A stretch of 64,000 nt of DNA from an uncultured Lachnospiraceae bacterium (GTDB lineage Bacteria; Bacillota; Clostridia; Lachnospirales; Lachnospiraceae): positions 57,180 through 121,179 of the forward strand of contig CANRWO010000002.1 of assembly GCA_947643615.1 (NCBI GenBank), given 5' to 3'. How positions within the stretch are numbered: the first letter of the stretch is position 1; each line of letters opens with the position of its first letter. The notes beneath the pieces were generated by a model. That model worked only from the letters and a program-made list of their open reading frames with translations, was not told where the DNA came from and did not search any database. This document shows, piece by piece, positions 47,790-58,803 of this stretch. The position numbers and the translations under genes are program-made.

Positions 47790-49148
47790 ATGGACGAATT
47801 AAAAGAAAACTGGATTACCATAAAAGAAACCATCAGAAGAGAGTACAATATTTCAGACATATCTTATAAGACATGGGTAAACCCTCTCGAATACCATAAT
47901 GTTGAAAACGATGTGGTGAGTATCATCATACCGTCCGACCAGGCGCATGCTCTTAATTATATTTCTACAAAATATAAGAGCTTTTTTCAGGTTACCATCA
48001 CAGAGATGTTCGACCATAATTACGACGTCAAATTTATTCTTGAAAAAGACGTGATTCCGCCGGACATTCAAGACAATGACATGTCCAGGCCTGTCTATAA
48101 TATTAATTACGAAAATGCAAACCTTAACCCCAAGTACAATTTTAATACTTTTGTGGTGGGAAGCAATAATAAATTTGCACATTCTGCTTCCCTGGCGGTA
48201 GCGGAGACCCCGGGACAGGTATATAACCCTCTTTATTTATACGGTGGGCCCGGACTGGGTAAAACCCATTTAATGCATTCCATTGGCCATTTCATTTTGG
48301 AACAGAACCCGGACAAAAAAGTTCTCTATGTCACAAGTGAAGAATTTACCAACGAAGTGATTGAGTCCATCCGAAGCGGTAACGCCGCTTCCATGACAAA
48401 ACTCCGTGAGAAATACCGCACGGTAGATGTACTGATGGTCGATGATATACAATTTATTATAGGAAAAGAAAGTACACAGGAAGAATTTTTCCACACATTT
48501 AACGTACTACATGCCGCCAGGAAGCAGATCATCATTTCCTCCGATAAACCTCCAAAGGAAATGGAGACGTTGGATGAACGTTTCCGCTCCAGGTTTGAAT
48601 GGGGGTTGATCGCTGATATCCAACCGCCGGATTACGAAACACGGATGGCCATCCTGCGGAAAAACGCCGAAATATATGACCATAAGATTGACGAAGAAGC
48701 CATTAAATACATTGCCACTAATATTAATTCAAATATCCGTGAACTGGAGGGAGCCTTCAACAAACTGATAGCTTTTGCAAAGCTTAACAAGGTAGAACTT
48801 TCCCTGGCGTCGGCGGAGGAAGCTTTAAAAGATATCATATACCCTAACAAGGCAAAAGAGATCACCCCAACCCTTATCATAAATGTAGTGGCAGAGCACT
48901 TTGGCGTAAAACCAGAGGACATAACATCCAAAAGAAGGAATTCCGAATTTGTACAGCCAAGGCAGGTAGTTATGTATTTGTGCAGTAAGTACACAGATAA
49001 TTCCCTGGCAAATATAGGGAAAATACTGAGTAAAAAGGATCACACCACCGTGATCCACGGCATAAAAAAGATAACTGCGGAGCTGGAAACAAACGAAGAA
49101 TTGAAAAATAAAGTGGAAATCATCACAAAAAAGATAAATCCTTTGTGA
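47790..49148 (+). CDS. dnaA: Chromosomal replication initiator DnaA
   Basis: 452 aa. Binds DnaA boxes in oriC, unwinds DNA and loads helicase. Domain I is at about 1-85 (WITIKETIRREYNISDISYKTWVNPL landmark), followed by a short domain II linker. AAA+ domain III starts NFNTFVVGSNNKFAH, with Walker A YGGPGLGKTHLMH, Walker B VDDIQFI and the arginine finger region RFRSRFEWG. Domain IV HTH is at the end with RQVVMYLCSKY and KKDHTTVIHGIKKI. The frame extends to 47724 (TTG). I chose the ATG at 47790 because homologues start here; AAGGGA is 12 nt upstream, a long spacing. Confidence 0.96.
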   Translation: MDELKENWITIKETIRREYNISDISYKTWVNPLEYHNVENDVVSIIIPSDQAHALNYISTKYKSFFQVTITEMFDHNYDVKFILEKDVIPPDIQDNDMSRPVYNINYENANLNPKYNFNTFVVGSNNKFAHSASLAVAETPGQVYNPLYLYGGPGLGKTHLMHSIGHFILEQNPDKKVLYVTSEEFTNEVIESIRSGNAASMTKLREKYRTVDVLMVDDIQFIIGKESTQEEFFHTFNVLHAARKQIIISSDKPPKEMETLDERFRSRFEWGLIADIQPPDYETRMAILRKNAEIYDHKIDEEAIKYIATNINSNIRELEGAFNKLIAFAKLNKVELSLASAEEALKDIIYPNKAKEITPTLIINVVAEHFGVKPEDITSKRRNSEFVQPRQVVMYLCSKYTDNSLANIGKILSKKDHTTVIHGIKKITAELETNEELKNKVEIITKKINPL

Positions 49149-49420
49149 AAACCATGAGGATAAATATGTGGTTAATATGTAGATATTTCTAAAGCCGGGA
49201 ATTTATGGAATCGGGCGCTGTGAATAAGTTGAGACTTATCCTGAACTTATTCTTTTACAATTCACTACTTTTCCATTCCATTTTTCCGCGAAAAATAGTA
49301 TAATAGAATCAGTTATGCACTTATCAACGCCTATTATTATTGATATTATTAATTTCTTTTAAATATTTCTATCATATACTGCGTGATAGATGCGCTCAAT
49401 ATACGAAGGGAGTTATTCAC
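49149..49420. other. dnaA-dnaN gap, possible second origin part
   Basis: 272 bp, AT-rich, no gene. A hairpin GAATAAGTT (49222-49230)/AACTTATTC (49244-49252) followed by TTTTAC may terminate dnaA. A -10-like TATAAT lies near 49300, probably for dnaN, and TTATGCACT near 49313 resembles a DnaA box. In Bacillus the unwinding element is in this gap; whether it is here is unknown. Confidence 0.5.
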
Positions 49421-50530
49421 ATGAAATTAGTTTGTTCCAAATCAAATTTGTTGAATGGGGTACAGATCGTATCCAAGGCTGTATCTAATAAAACAACAAT
49501 GTCTATCTTAGAGTGTGTCATGATAGATGCAACTAAGGGATCCATTACGCTTACGGCTAATGATATGGATCTTGGAATAGAAACCATTATAGAAGGCGAT
49601 ATTATTGAAAAAGGGGCAATTGCCCTGGATGCAAAAATCTTTCTCGAGATTGTAAGAAAACTTCCCGACAGTAATATTACAATTGAAACGGATTCTTCCT
49701 TCAAAACAATCATAACATGTGAAAAGGCTAAGTTTAATATAATAGGCAAGTCAGGGGAAGATTTCTCATACCTTCCCGTTGTAGAAAAGAATGACAGTAT
49801 CATTATCAGCCAGTTTACTTTGAAGGAAGTGGTTAGGCAGACTATTTTTTCTATCTCTGACAATGATAATAATAAATTGATGACCGGTGAATTATTTGAA
49901 ATAAACGATGACGAATTGAAAGTGGTTTCTTTGGACGGCCACCGTATCTCCATCCGTAAGATTCAATTAAAAAACAGCTATTCCCCTAAGAAAGTGATTG
50001 TTCCCGGGAAGACTTTGAATGAAGTGAGTAAGATTTTACCGGGAGGGGCCGATAATGACGTCATCATTTCCTTTACGGATAAGCATATTGTGTTTGAATT
50101 CGGAAATACAACCGTGGTATCCAGGTTAATTGAAGGGGAATATTTCAGGATTGACCAGATGCTCTCCAACGATTATGAAACAAAAGTCAAGATCAATAAG
50201 AAAGAGTTCTTAAACTGTATTGACCGTGCCACTCTTCTCGTGAAAGAGGGAGATAAAAAGCCTATTATTATCAATATTTTGGACGGGACCATGGAGCTGA
50301 AGATCAATTCCATTCTGGGAAGCATGAATGAAGACATTGATATTGAAAAACAGGGCAAGGATCTGATGATAGGGTTTAACCCCAAGTTCCTGATCGATGC
50401 CCTGCGGGTGATTGATGATGAGGATGTGGATCTCTATATGGTAAACCCGAAGGCGCCTTGTTTTATCAAAAATCAGGAAGAAAGTTATATTTATCTGATC
50501 CTTCCCGTGAATTTTACAACGGTAAGTTGA
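49421..50530 (+). CDS. dnaN: DNA polymerase III beta subunit (sliding clamp)
   Basis: 369 aa ring-forming clamp that gives processivity to the replicase. Starts MKLVCSKSNLLNGVQIVSKAV, matching the family start; GGGAG precedes the ATG. Conserved GEDFSYLPVV and the C-terminal end YIYLILPVNFTT (hydrophobic partner pocket) are present. The frame reaches back to 49340 but that part has no support. Confidence 0.97.
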   Translation: MKLVCSKSNLLNGVQIVSKAVSNKTTMSILECVMIDATKGSITLTANDMDLGIETIIEGDIIEKGAIALDAKIFLEIVRKLPDSNITIETDSSFKTIITCEKAKFNIIGKSGEDFSYLPVVEKNDSIIISQFTLKEVVRQTIFSISDNDNNKLMTGELFEINDDELKVVSLDGHRISIRKIQLKNSYSPKKVIVPGKTLNEVSKILPGGADNDVIISFTDKHIVFEFGNTTVVSRLIEGEYFRIDQMLSNDYETKVKINKKEFLNCIDRATLLVKEGDKKPIIINILDGTMELKINSILGSMNEDIDIEKQGKDLMIGFNPKFLIDALRVIDDEDVDLYMVNPKAPCFIKNQEESYIYLILPVNFTTVS

Positions 50531-50631
50531 TAAATGATACTGCTTATTGTATGTTACGGGGACGTTTCTGTACAAAGAGCAGCGTAAAATGTGGATAAGT
50601 ATGCCGTGTTTGCGGCGGAATGAGAGGAAAA

Positions 50632-50838
50632 ATGGAAACACTACATTTAAGGGATGATTACATTAAACTGGGCCAGGTATTAAAAGCTGCCGGTTTGGTG
50701 GATTCCGGCGTGGAAGCGAAAATTGTGATCCAGGATGGCCAGGTAAGGGTAAACGGCCTTGTGGAATTGCGGCGGGGCAAAAAGATTGTTGCCGGTGATA
50801 CCGTAGAATATGCCGGGCAAACTGTTAAAGTAGAATAA
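50632..50838 (+). CDS. yaaA: S4-domain RNA-binding protein YaaA
   Basis: 68 aa. Small S4 domain (DYIKLGQVLKAAGLVDSGVEAKI, then VRVNGLVELRRGKKIVAGD) that binds RNA. It is always found between dnaN and recF in Firmicutes. The ATG at 50632 has AGAGG upstream; an in-frame ATG lies 4 codons earlier. Role thought to be in ribosome or RNA function, unproven. Confidence 0.93.
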   Translation: METLHLRDDYIKLGQVLKAAGLVDSGVEAKIVIQDGQVRVNGLVELRRGKKIVAGDTVEYAGQTVKVE

Positions 50839-50893
50839 ATTTAGCCTATTCCCGCATGGAAAAGGCTCATGCGGGAAAGGTATGGGTATAAGA

Positions 50894-51994
50894 ATGATCA
50901 TCAAATCGATAGAACTGGCAGATTACAGAAATTATGATTCTTTGAAGCTTCCTTTTGACAAGGGTACAAATATTTTATATGGCGATAATGCCCAGGGTAA
51001 AACAAATATCCTGGAAGCTATTTTTGTGGCGGCAACGACGAAATCCCACAAAGGTAGCAAAGACAGGGAAATGATTCGTTTTGAGAAAGAGGAAGCACAT
51101 ATCAGGACTTACCTGGAAAAAGAAGGTGTGGAAACAAGAGTGGATATGCACCTTCGGGGCAGCAAATCAAAGGGCATTGCATTGGATGGGCAAAAGTTGA
51201 AAAAAGCGGCGGATCTGCTTGGACTTTGCAATGTGGTATTTTTTTCTCCAGAAGATCTTGGAATCATAAAAAACGGCCCTTCCGAGAGAAGAAGGTTTGT
51301 GGATATGGAGCTTTGCCAGCTGGATAATTTTTATCTTTATAACCTGAACCATTACAATAAGATTGTAAACCAGAGGAATAAGCTTTTAAAGGATATGTAT
51401 ATGAACCCTGACTTGAAAGAGACTCTTGGCATATGGGATATGCAGCTTGTTTCGTTTGGGAGTAAAATCATTGAGCGGCGCAAACTTTTCGTGGAACAAT
51501 TAAATGAAATTATTTACGAGATACATAAAAAGCTGTCCGGGGACAAGGAAGAATTAAGAATACTATACGAGCCTGATGTGGAGATTGAAGAGTTTGAGAA
51601 AAAGCTGAGATACAACCAGGACAGGGATATGAAATCCAAGATGACATCGGTAGGGCCCCACAGGGATGATTTTTCTTTTATGGTGGGAAAAATAGACATC
51701 AGAAAATTCGGTTCCCAGGGCCAGCAGAGGACTGCTGCTCTTTCTCTGAAATTATCTGAGATAGAATTGGTGAAAAAAATTACAAAAGATACTCCCGTTC
51801 TTCTGCTTGACGATGTGTTGTCAGAGTTGGATTCCAGCAGGCAAAATTATCTTTTAAACAGTATAGGGGATATACAGACTATCATTACCTGTACCGGCCT
51901 GGAGGAATTTGTGAACAACAGGTTTGAGATAAACAGGGTATTTAAAGTATCTGAAGGGACAATTACCTGTATGAATGAGGGTAATGATTTGTAG
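50894..51994 (+). CDS. recF: DNA replication and repair protein RecF
   Basis: 366 aa SMC-like ATPase that helps load RecA at gaps. Starts MIIKSIELADYRNYDSL; Walker A is GDNAQGKTNILEAI, signature motif KFGSQGQQRTAALSLKLSE, Walker B PVLLLDDVLSELD. An ATG four codons earlier (50882) is an alternative; neither has an ideally spaced RBS, and I prefer the one that matches homologues. Confidence 0.96.
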   Translation: MIIKSIELADYRNYDSLKLPFDKGTNILYGDNAQGKTNILEAIFVAATTKSHKGSKDREMIRFEKEEAHIRTYLEKEGVETRVDMHLRGSKSKGIALDGQKLKKAADLLGLCNVVFFSPEDLGIIKNGPSERRRFVDMELCQLDNFYLYNLNHYNKIVNQRNKLLKDMYMNPDLKETLGIWDMQLVSFGSKIIERRKLFVEQLNEIIYEIHKKLSGDKEELRILYEPDVEIEEFEKKLRYNQDRDMKSKMTSVGPHRDDFSFMVGKIDIRKFGSQGQQRTAALSLKLSEIELVKKITKDTPVLLLDDVLSELDSSRQNYLLNSIGDIQTIITCTGLEEFVNNRFEINRVFKVSEGTITCMNEGNDL

Positions 51995-54321
<2,327 letters not shown>

Positions 54322-54376
54322 GGATGGTAATTCCCGGCAGTGTGAATAAAGCATTTTCGAAAAAGAAAGAGGAAAT

Positions 54377-56965
54377 ATGAACGACGATATTTTTGATAAG
54401 ATTCATGAAGTGGATTTAAAAGAGAGGATGGAGACCTTCTACATAGATTATGCTATGAGTGTTATAGCATCCCGCGCGCTTCCGGATGTAAGGGACGGGT
54501 TAAAGCCCGTACAGCGCCGTGTCTTGTATTCCATGATTGAATTAAATAATGGTCCCGATAAGCCTCACAGAAAGAGCGCCCGTATCGTAGGTGATACCAT
54601 GGGTAAATATCATCCCCATGGCGACAGTTCTATATACGGTGCTTTGGTCAATATGGCACAGGATTGGTCCACCAGGTATCCTCTTGTGGACGGCCATGGC
54701 AATTTCGGGTCTATGGATGGCGACGGTGCAGCGGCAATGCGTTACACTGAAGCAAGGCTTTCTAAAATTTCCATGGAGCTCCTGGCGGATATTAACAAAG
54801 ATACCGTTGATTTTGTTCCAAATTTCGATGATACGGAAAAAGAACCCACGGTACTTCCCAGCCGTTATCCGAACCTGCTGGTAAATGGCGCTACCGGTAT
54901 TGCGGTGGGAATGGCGACAAATATCCCTCCTCATAATCTCCGTGAGGTGGTAAAAGCCGTCATTAAAATCATTGACAATAAAGTGGAAGAAAATAAAGCC
55001 ACTTCCATCGAAGAGGTTCTTGAGATTGTGAAAGCGCCTGATTTCCCTACAGGCGGTTTAATCCTGGGAACCAGAGGCTGCGAGGAGGCATACAGGATAG
55101 GACGCGGTAAGGTAATTGTCCGTGCAGTTACGAATATTGAGACCCTGGCCAACGGCAAAAGCCAGATTATCGCTACGGAACTGCCTTATATGGTAAACAA
55201 GGCAAACCTGATCATCAAAATAGCGGAATTGGTAAAACTGAAAAAAGTGGACGGAATTACCGATATCAGGGATGAGTCCAACAGAGAAGGCGTCAGGGTC
55301 GTTATAGAATTGCGGAAGGATGCCAATGCCAATGTTATTTTAAACCAGCTATATAAGCATACACAGCTTCAGGATACTTTCGGCGTAAATATGCTGGCGT
55401 TGGTGAATAATGAACCTAAGGTAATGAACCTTTTGGATATGCTTAACCATTATCTCAAGCACCAGGAGGATGTGGTTACCAGAAGGACAAAGTATGACCT
55501 GAATAAGGCGGAAGAAAGGGACCATATTTTACAAGGTTTGCTGAAAGCCCTTGACTATATAGATGAAGTGATCTCTATTATCCGCAGCAGCCAAAATACC
55601 CAGATTGCAAAGGAAAGGCTGATAGAGAGGTTTGAGTTCTCCGATGCACAGGCACAGGCAATCGTAGATATGCGTCTGCGTGCCCTTACCGGTTTGGAAA
55701 GAGAGAAGCTTGAGAACGAACATAAAGAACTGGAGATTAAGATAGCCCAGTTAAAAGCAATCCTTGCAGATGAAAAGCTTTTGCTTGGGGTAATCCGAAA
55801 AGAGATCATAGAGATATCTGATAAGTTTGGCGATGACCGCCGAAGCAAGATAGGGTATGACGAGACAGATATTTCCATGGAAGACCTTATTCCTTATGGA
55901 AATACGGTTATAGCCATGACGAACCTGGGATATATAAAGAGAATGACTGTGGATAACTTCAAGGCCCAGAACCGCGGCGGAAAAGGAATCAAAGGCATGC
56001 AGACCATCGAGGACGATTTTATCGAGGATCTGCTGATGACTACAACTCATCATTATTTAAATTTCTTTACCAGTTTTGGACGTGTTTACCGTTTGAAAGC
56101 TTATGAGATCCCGGAAGCCGGAAGAACCGCAAGGGGTACGGCAGTGATCAACCTGCTGCAGCTTTCCCCGGGAGAAAAGATAACGGCTATGATCCCCATT
56201 AAAGAGTATGACCAAAGCAAACGTCTCTTTATGGTTACGAAGAAAGGTATTGTAAAAAAGACTTCAATTATGGAGTTTGCAAATGTTCGGAAAAACGGGC
56301 TTGCAGCTATCAATTTAAAGGATGACGACGAATTGATAGAAGTGAAGATTACCGATAAGGACAGTGAGATATTCCTGGTCACGAAACAGGGTATGTGTAT
56401 CCGTTTCCGGGAGACGGATGTCAGGACTACCAGCAGGAGTTCTATGGGTGTCATAGGAATGAACCTATCGGACGGGGATGAGATCATAGGGATGCAGCTG
56501 CAAAGCCAGGGTGATTCTATGTTAATCGTTTCTGAGAATGGGTTGGGTAAACGCACTTATCTGGAAGAATTTACAGTCCAGAAACGAGGAGGCAAGGGAG
56601 TAAAATGTTACAAGATCACCGATAAGACAGGTGATGTTATCGGCGCCAAAGCCGTGGTAGACGAGAATGAAATTATGATGATCACGGACGGAGGGATTAT
56701 TATCCAGCTTAGGGTACAGGAAATATCCAATCTGGGAAGAATTACTTCCGGCGTAAAAATGATCAATCTTGACCAGGGCGTAAAAGTAGCCAAGATAGCC
56801 AAGGTAAGAGGCAAGATTTCTAATGGGGAACAGGAATTTGAAGATGTAGATGATGCCCTTGAGGATATTCCGGAAGAATATGTATCCAGGGAAATTTCCA
56901 GGGAAGAGCTTTCCGTGGAAGAGACAGCGGAAGAAGCATCAGCAGAAAATGATCCTGAAAATTAA
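54377..56965 (+). CDS. gyrA: DNA gyrase subunit A
   Basis: 862 aa. Breakage-reunion subunit with the N-terminal winged helix ([17 protein letters not shown]), catalytic Tyr in [10 protein letters not shown], coiled-coil tower and C-terminal beta-pinwheel with the GyrA box [10 protein letters not shown]. At the quinolone-linked positions it has Ser84 and Gly88, the second being where E. coli has Asp87. The acidic tail (about 825-862) is rich in Glu. It follows gyrB by 55 bp and ends in a strong terminator. Confidence 0.97.
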   Translation: MNDDIFDKIHEVDLKERMETFYIDYAMSVIASRALPDVRDGLKPVQRRVLYSMIELNNGPDKPHRKSARIVGDTMGKYHPHGDSSIYGALVNMAQDWSTRYPLVDGHGNFGSMDGDGAAAMRYTEARLSKISMELLADINKDTVDFVPNFDDTEKEPTVLPSRYPNLLVNGATGIAVGMATNIPPHNLREVVKAVIKIIDNKVEENKATSIEEVLEIVKAPDFPTGGLILGTRGCEEAYRIGRGKVIVRAVTNIETLANGKSQIIATELPYMVNKANLIIKIAELVKLKKVDGITDIRDESNREGVRVVIELRKDANANVILNQLYKHTQLQDTFGVNMLALVNNEPKVMNLLDMLNHYLKHQEDVVTRRTKYDLNKAEERDHILQGLLKALDYIDEVISIIRSSQNTQIAKERLIERFEFSDAQAQAIVDMRLRALTGLEREKLENEHKELEIKIAQLKAILADEKLLLGVIRKEIIEISDKFGDDRRSKIGYDETDISMEDLIPYGNTVIAMTNLGYIKRMTVDNFKAQNRGGKGIKGMQTIEDDFIEDLLMTTTHHYLNFFTSFGRVYRLKAYEIPEAGRTARGTAVINLLQLSPGEKITAMIPIKEYDQSKRLFMVTKKGIVKKTSIMEFANVRKNGLAAINLKDDDELIEVKITDKDSEIFLVTKQGMCIRFRETDVRTTSRSSMGVIGMNLSDGDEIIGMQLQSQGDSMLIVSENGLGKRTYLEEFTVQKRGGKGVKCYKITDKTGDVIGAKAVVDENEIMMITDGGIIIQLRVQEISNLGRITSGVKMINLDQGVKVAKIAKVRGKISNGEQEFEDVDDALEDIPEEYVSREISREELSVEETAEEASAENDPEN

Positions 56966-56980
56966 CGGATTCCATGTCAG

Positions 56981-57010
56981 AAAGGACTCATTATATTATG
57001 AGTCCTTTTT
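56981..57010 (+). terminator. Terminator after gyrA
   Basis: 11-bp stem (AAAGGACTCAT at 56981-56991 with ATGAGTCCTTT at 56998-57008), 6-nt loop, then TT and GTCTG. It ends the gyrB-gyrA unit. Confidence 0.88.
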
Positions 57011-57093
57011 GTCTGATATGTTATTTCAGAAATTTGCGGAATATATATGGTAAATTTTATTTAAATCATTAATATTATTTGAAAGGAATGAAA

Positions 57094-57819
57094 ATGTCGG
57101 ATCAATTTTCAAGGACAGAATTATTGTTAGGCAAAGCTGCCATGGAAAAACTAAGCCGTTCCCGTGTGGCCGTTTTTGGGATTGGCGGAGTGGGAGGCTA
57201 TGTATGTGAAGCCCTTGCAAGGAGTGGGGTGGGAAGCTTTGACCTGGTAGATAACGATAAGGTATCCGTTACGAATCTGAACAGGCAGATTATTGCTACT
57301 CACAGAACCATTGGAAAAGAAAAAGTGGAAGTAATGAAAGAGCGTATAATGGAGATCAACCCAGACGCCCATATCAGAGTCTACAATTGCTTTTTCCTGC
57401 CTGAGAATGCGGACGGGTTTCCTTTTTGTGAGTATGATTATATTGTGGATGCGGTAGACACGGTGACGGCAAAGATTGAATTGATCGTAAGGGCAAAAGA
57501 AAACCATGTCCCTGTAATCAGCAGCATGGGAGCAGGGAATAAATTGGATGCCGGCCGGTTTCAGGTAGCGGATATTTATCAGACCAGGGTATGTCCGTTG
57601 GCAAAGGTGATGCGTCATGAACTGAAAAAAAGAGGGATACAAAAGTTAAAGGTGGTATATTCCGAAGAAGTTCCAGTGCAGCCGTCAGTAAATCCAAGTC
57701 TGTCTGAGACAGAACAAATTACCGGAAAACGTGCTGTACCCGGGAGTGTAGCGTTTGTACCTTCCGTGGCAGGATTGCTGATAGCAGGGGAAGTAATAAA
57801 GGATTTGAGTTTATTATAA
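57094..57819 (+). CDS. tcdA: tRNA threonylcarbamoyladenosine dehydratase
   Basis: 241 aa ThiF/E1-like ATPase that cyclises t6A in tRNA. Adenylation motif VFGIGGVGGYVCEALARSG, DNDKVSVTNLNRQI, and the AVDTVTAKIELI segment are intact. A conserved Cys (TRVCPLAKVMRHELKKRG) is likely catalytic. The C-terminus GSVAFVPSVAGLLIAGEVIKDL is typical. The ATG at 57094 has AAAGGA 6 nt upstream. Confidence 0.93.
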   Translation: MSDQFSRTELLLGKAAMEKLSRSRVAVFGIGGVGGYVCEALARSGVGSFDLVDNDKVSVTNLNRQIIATHRTIGKEKVEVMKERIMEINPDAHIRVYNCFFLPENADGFPFCEYDYIVDAVDTVTAKIELIVRAKENHVPVISSMGAGNKLDAGRFQVADIYQTRVCPLAKVMRHELKKRGIQKLKVVYSEEVPVQPSVNPSLSETEQITGKRAVPGSVAFVPSVAGLLIAGEVIKDLSLL

Positions 57820-57839
57820 ATGTATTTGGAGTAGGGATC

Positions 57840-58580
57840 ATGCCGGATCAAAAATTATTTGAAAGCGCAAAAAAGAAGATTATAGGGGTGGACAGACAAA
57901 GGTTTGGGATAGGCACTCTGTCAGAAAAGACAGTCCACGCCATTTTAAAGAATTATTATGAACCTGATGAAGACAAACAGGAGATACCCATAGAAAATCA
58001 CATTGCAGATATTTATGCTGACGGTGAGATCATAGAGATCCAGACCAGACAGTTTAATAAGATGCGGGATAAGCTGACATGTTTTCTTCCCCTATACCCG
58101 GTTACCATTGTCTATCCTATCCCCAGGGAAAAATGGATCATATGGATTGATGAAGAATCCGGTGAACTGAGCCAAAAAAGGAAGTCCCCTTTGAAAGGAA
58201 ATCCCTACTTTGTTTTTCCGGAATTATATAAGATTAAATCTTTTTTAAAGGACCCTAACCTGCATATCAGGTTGGTTTTGATGGATATGGAAGAGTATAA
58301 GTTATTAAACGGCTGGGGAAAAGATAAAAAAAGGGGGGCCACAAGGTATGACAGGATTCCTACGGAACTTGTGGAAGAAGTGGAAATCAATTGCCTTATG
58401 GATTATATGCAGTTTGTCCCTTATGAATTAGAGGACGAATTTACTTCCAGGGAATTTGCCAAGGCGGCTCATATATCCGTCTCATTGGCGCAGAATGTGT
58501 TAAATATCCTTTATCACGTAGGTACCGTGACCAGAGTGGGAAAAAAGGGCAAACAATATCTGTATGCAGTTATGCTCTGA
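57840..58580 (+). CDS. Possible PD-(D/E)XK-fold protein with winged helix
   Basis: 246 aa, family not recognised. Residues about 30-90 have the pattern helix, strand with Asp57 (IADIYADG), strand with Glu66 and Gln68 (IIEIQTRQF), helix, which recalls PD-(D/E)XK nucleases with Gln in place of Lys. The C-terminal 50 residues (FTSREFAKAAHISVSLAQNVLNIL, then GTVTRVGKKGKQYLYAV) look like a winged helix. It follows tcdA by 20 bp and is probably co-transcribed. No partner methylase or helicase is nearby. The nuclease reading is inference from residue spacing only. Confidence 0.6.
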   Translation: MPDQKLFESAKKKIIGVDRQRFGIGTLSEKTVHAILKNYYEPDEDKQEIPIENHIADIYADGEIIEIQTRQFNKMRDKLTCFLPLYPVTIVYPIPREKWIIWIDEESGELSQKRKSPLKGNPYFVFPELYKIKSFLKDPNLHIRLVLMDMEEYKLLNGWGKDKKRGATRYDRIPTELVEEVEINCLMDYMQFVPYELEDEFTSREFAKAAHISVSLAQNVLNILYHVGTVTRVGKKGKQYLYAVML

Positions 58581-58699
58581 TACTATATACGCTTTTACAT
58601 ATTGTCCAATGCCGTTTATGCCTTGTTATGGGAAGAAATTCCTTTAGACTCACTCTAAGCTGTAACATACGCATATTAGGTATTTTAATGTATTTTTGA

Positions 58700-58727
58700 T
58701 TGACAAAACATATGAAAATGCTAAAAT
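58700..58727 (+). promoter_or_regulatory. Promoter of hybrid kinase gene
   Basis: TTGACA (58700-58705) and TAAAAT (58722-58727), 16 bp apart. The leader to the ATG at 58804 is about 70 nt and ends in GAGGGGAAG. Confidence 0.6.
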
Positions 58728-58803
58728 AATTTTAGAATAATCAGAAAATTTATGACACAAATATTTTTATGGATGGATGATTGATTTTTAGAGGGGAAGT
58801 TAA

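Noticed and set aside
49149..49420. Second full oriC module between dnaA and dnaN
   Set aside because: Only one DnaA-box-like 9-mer was found, too few to call it. Listed as a possibility only.
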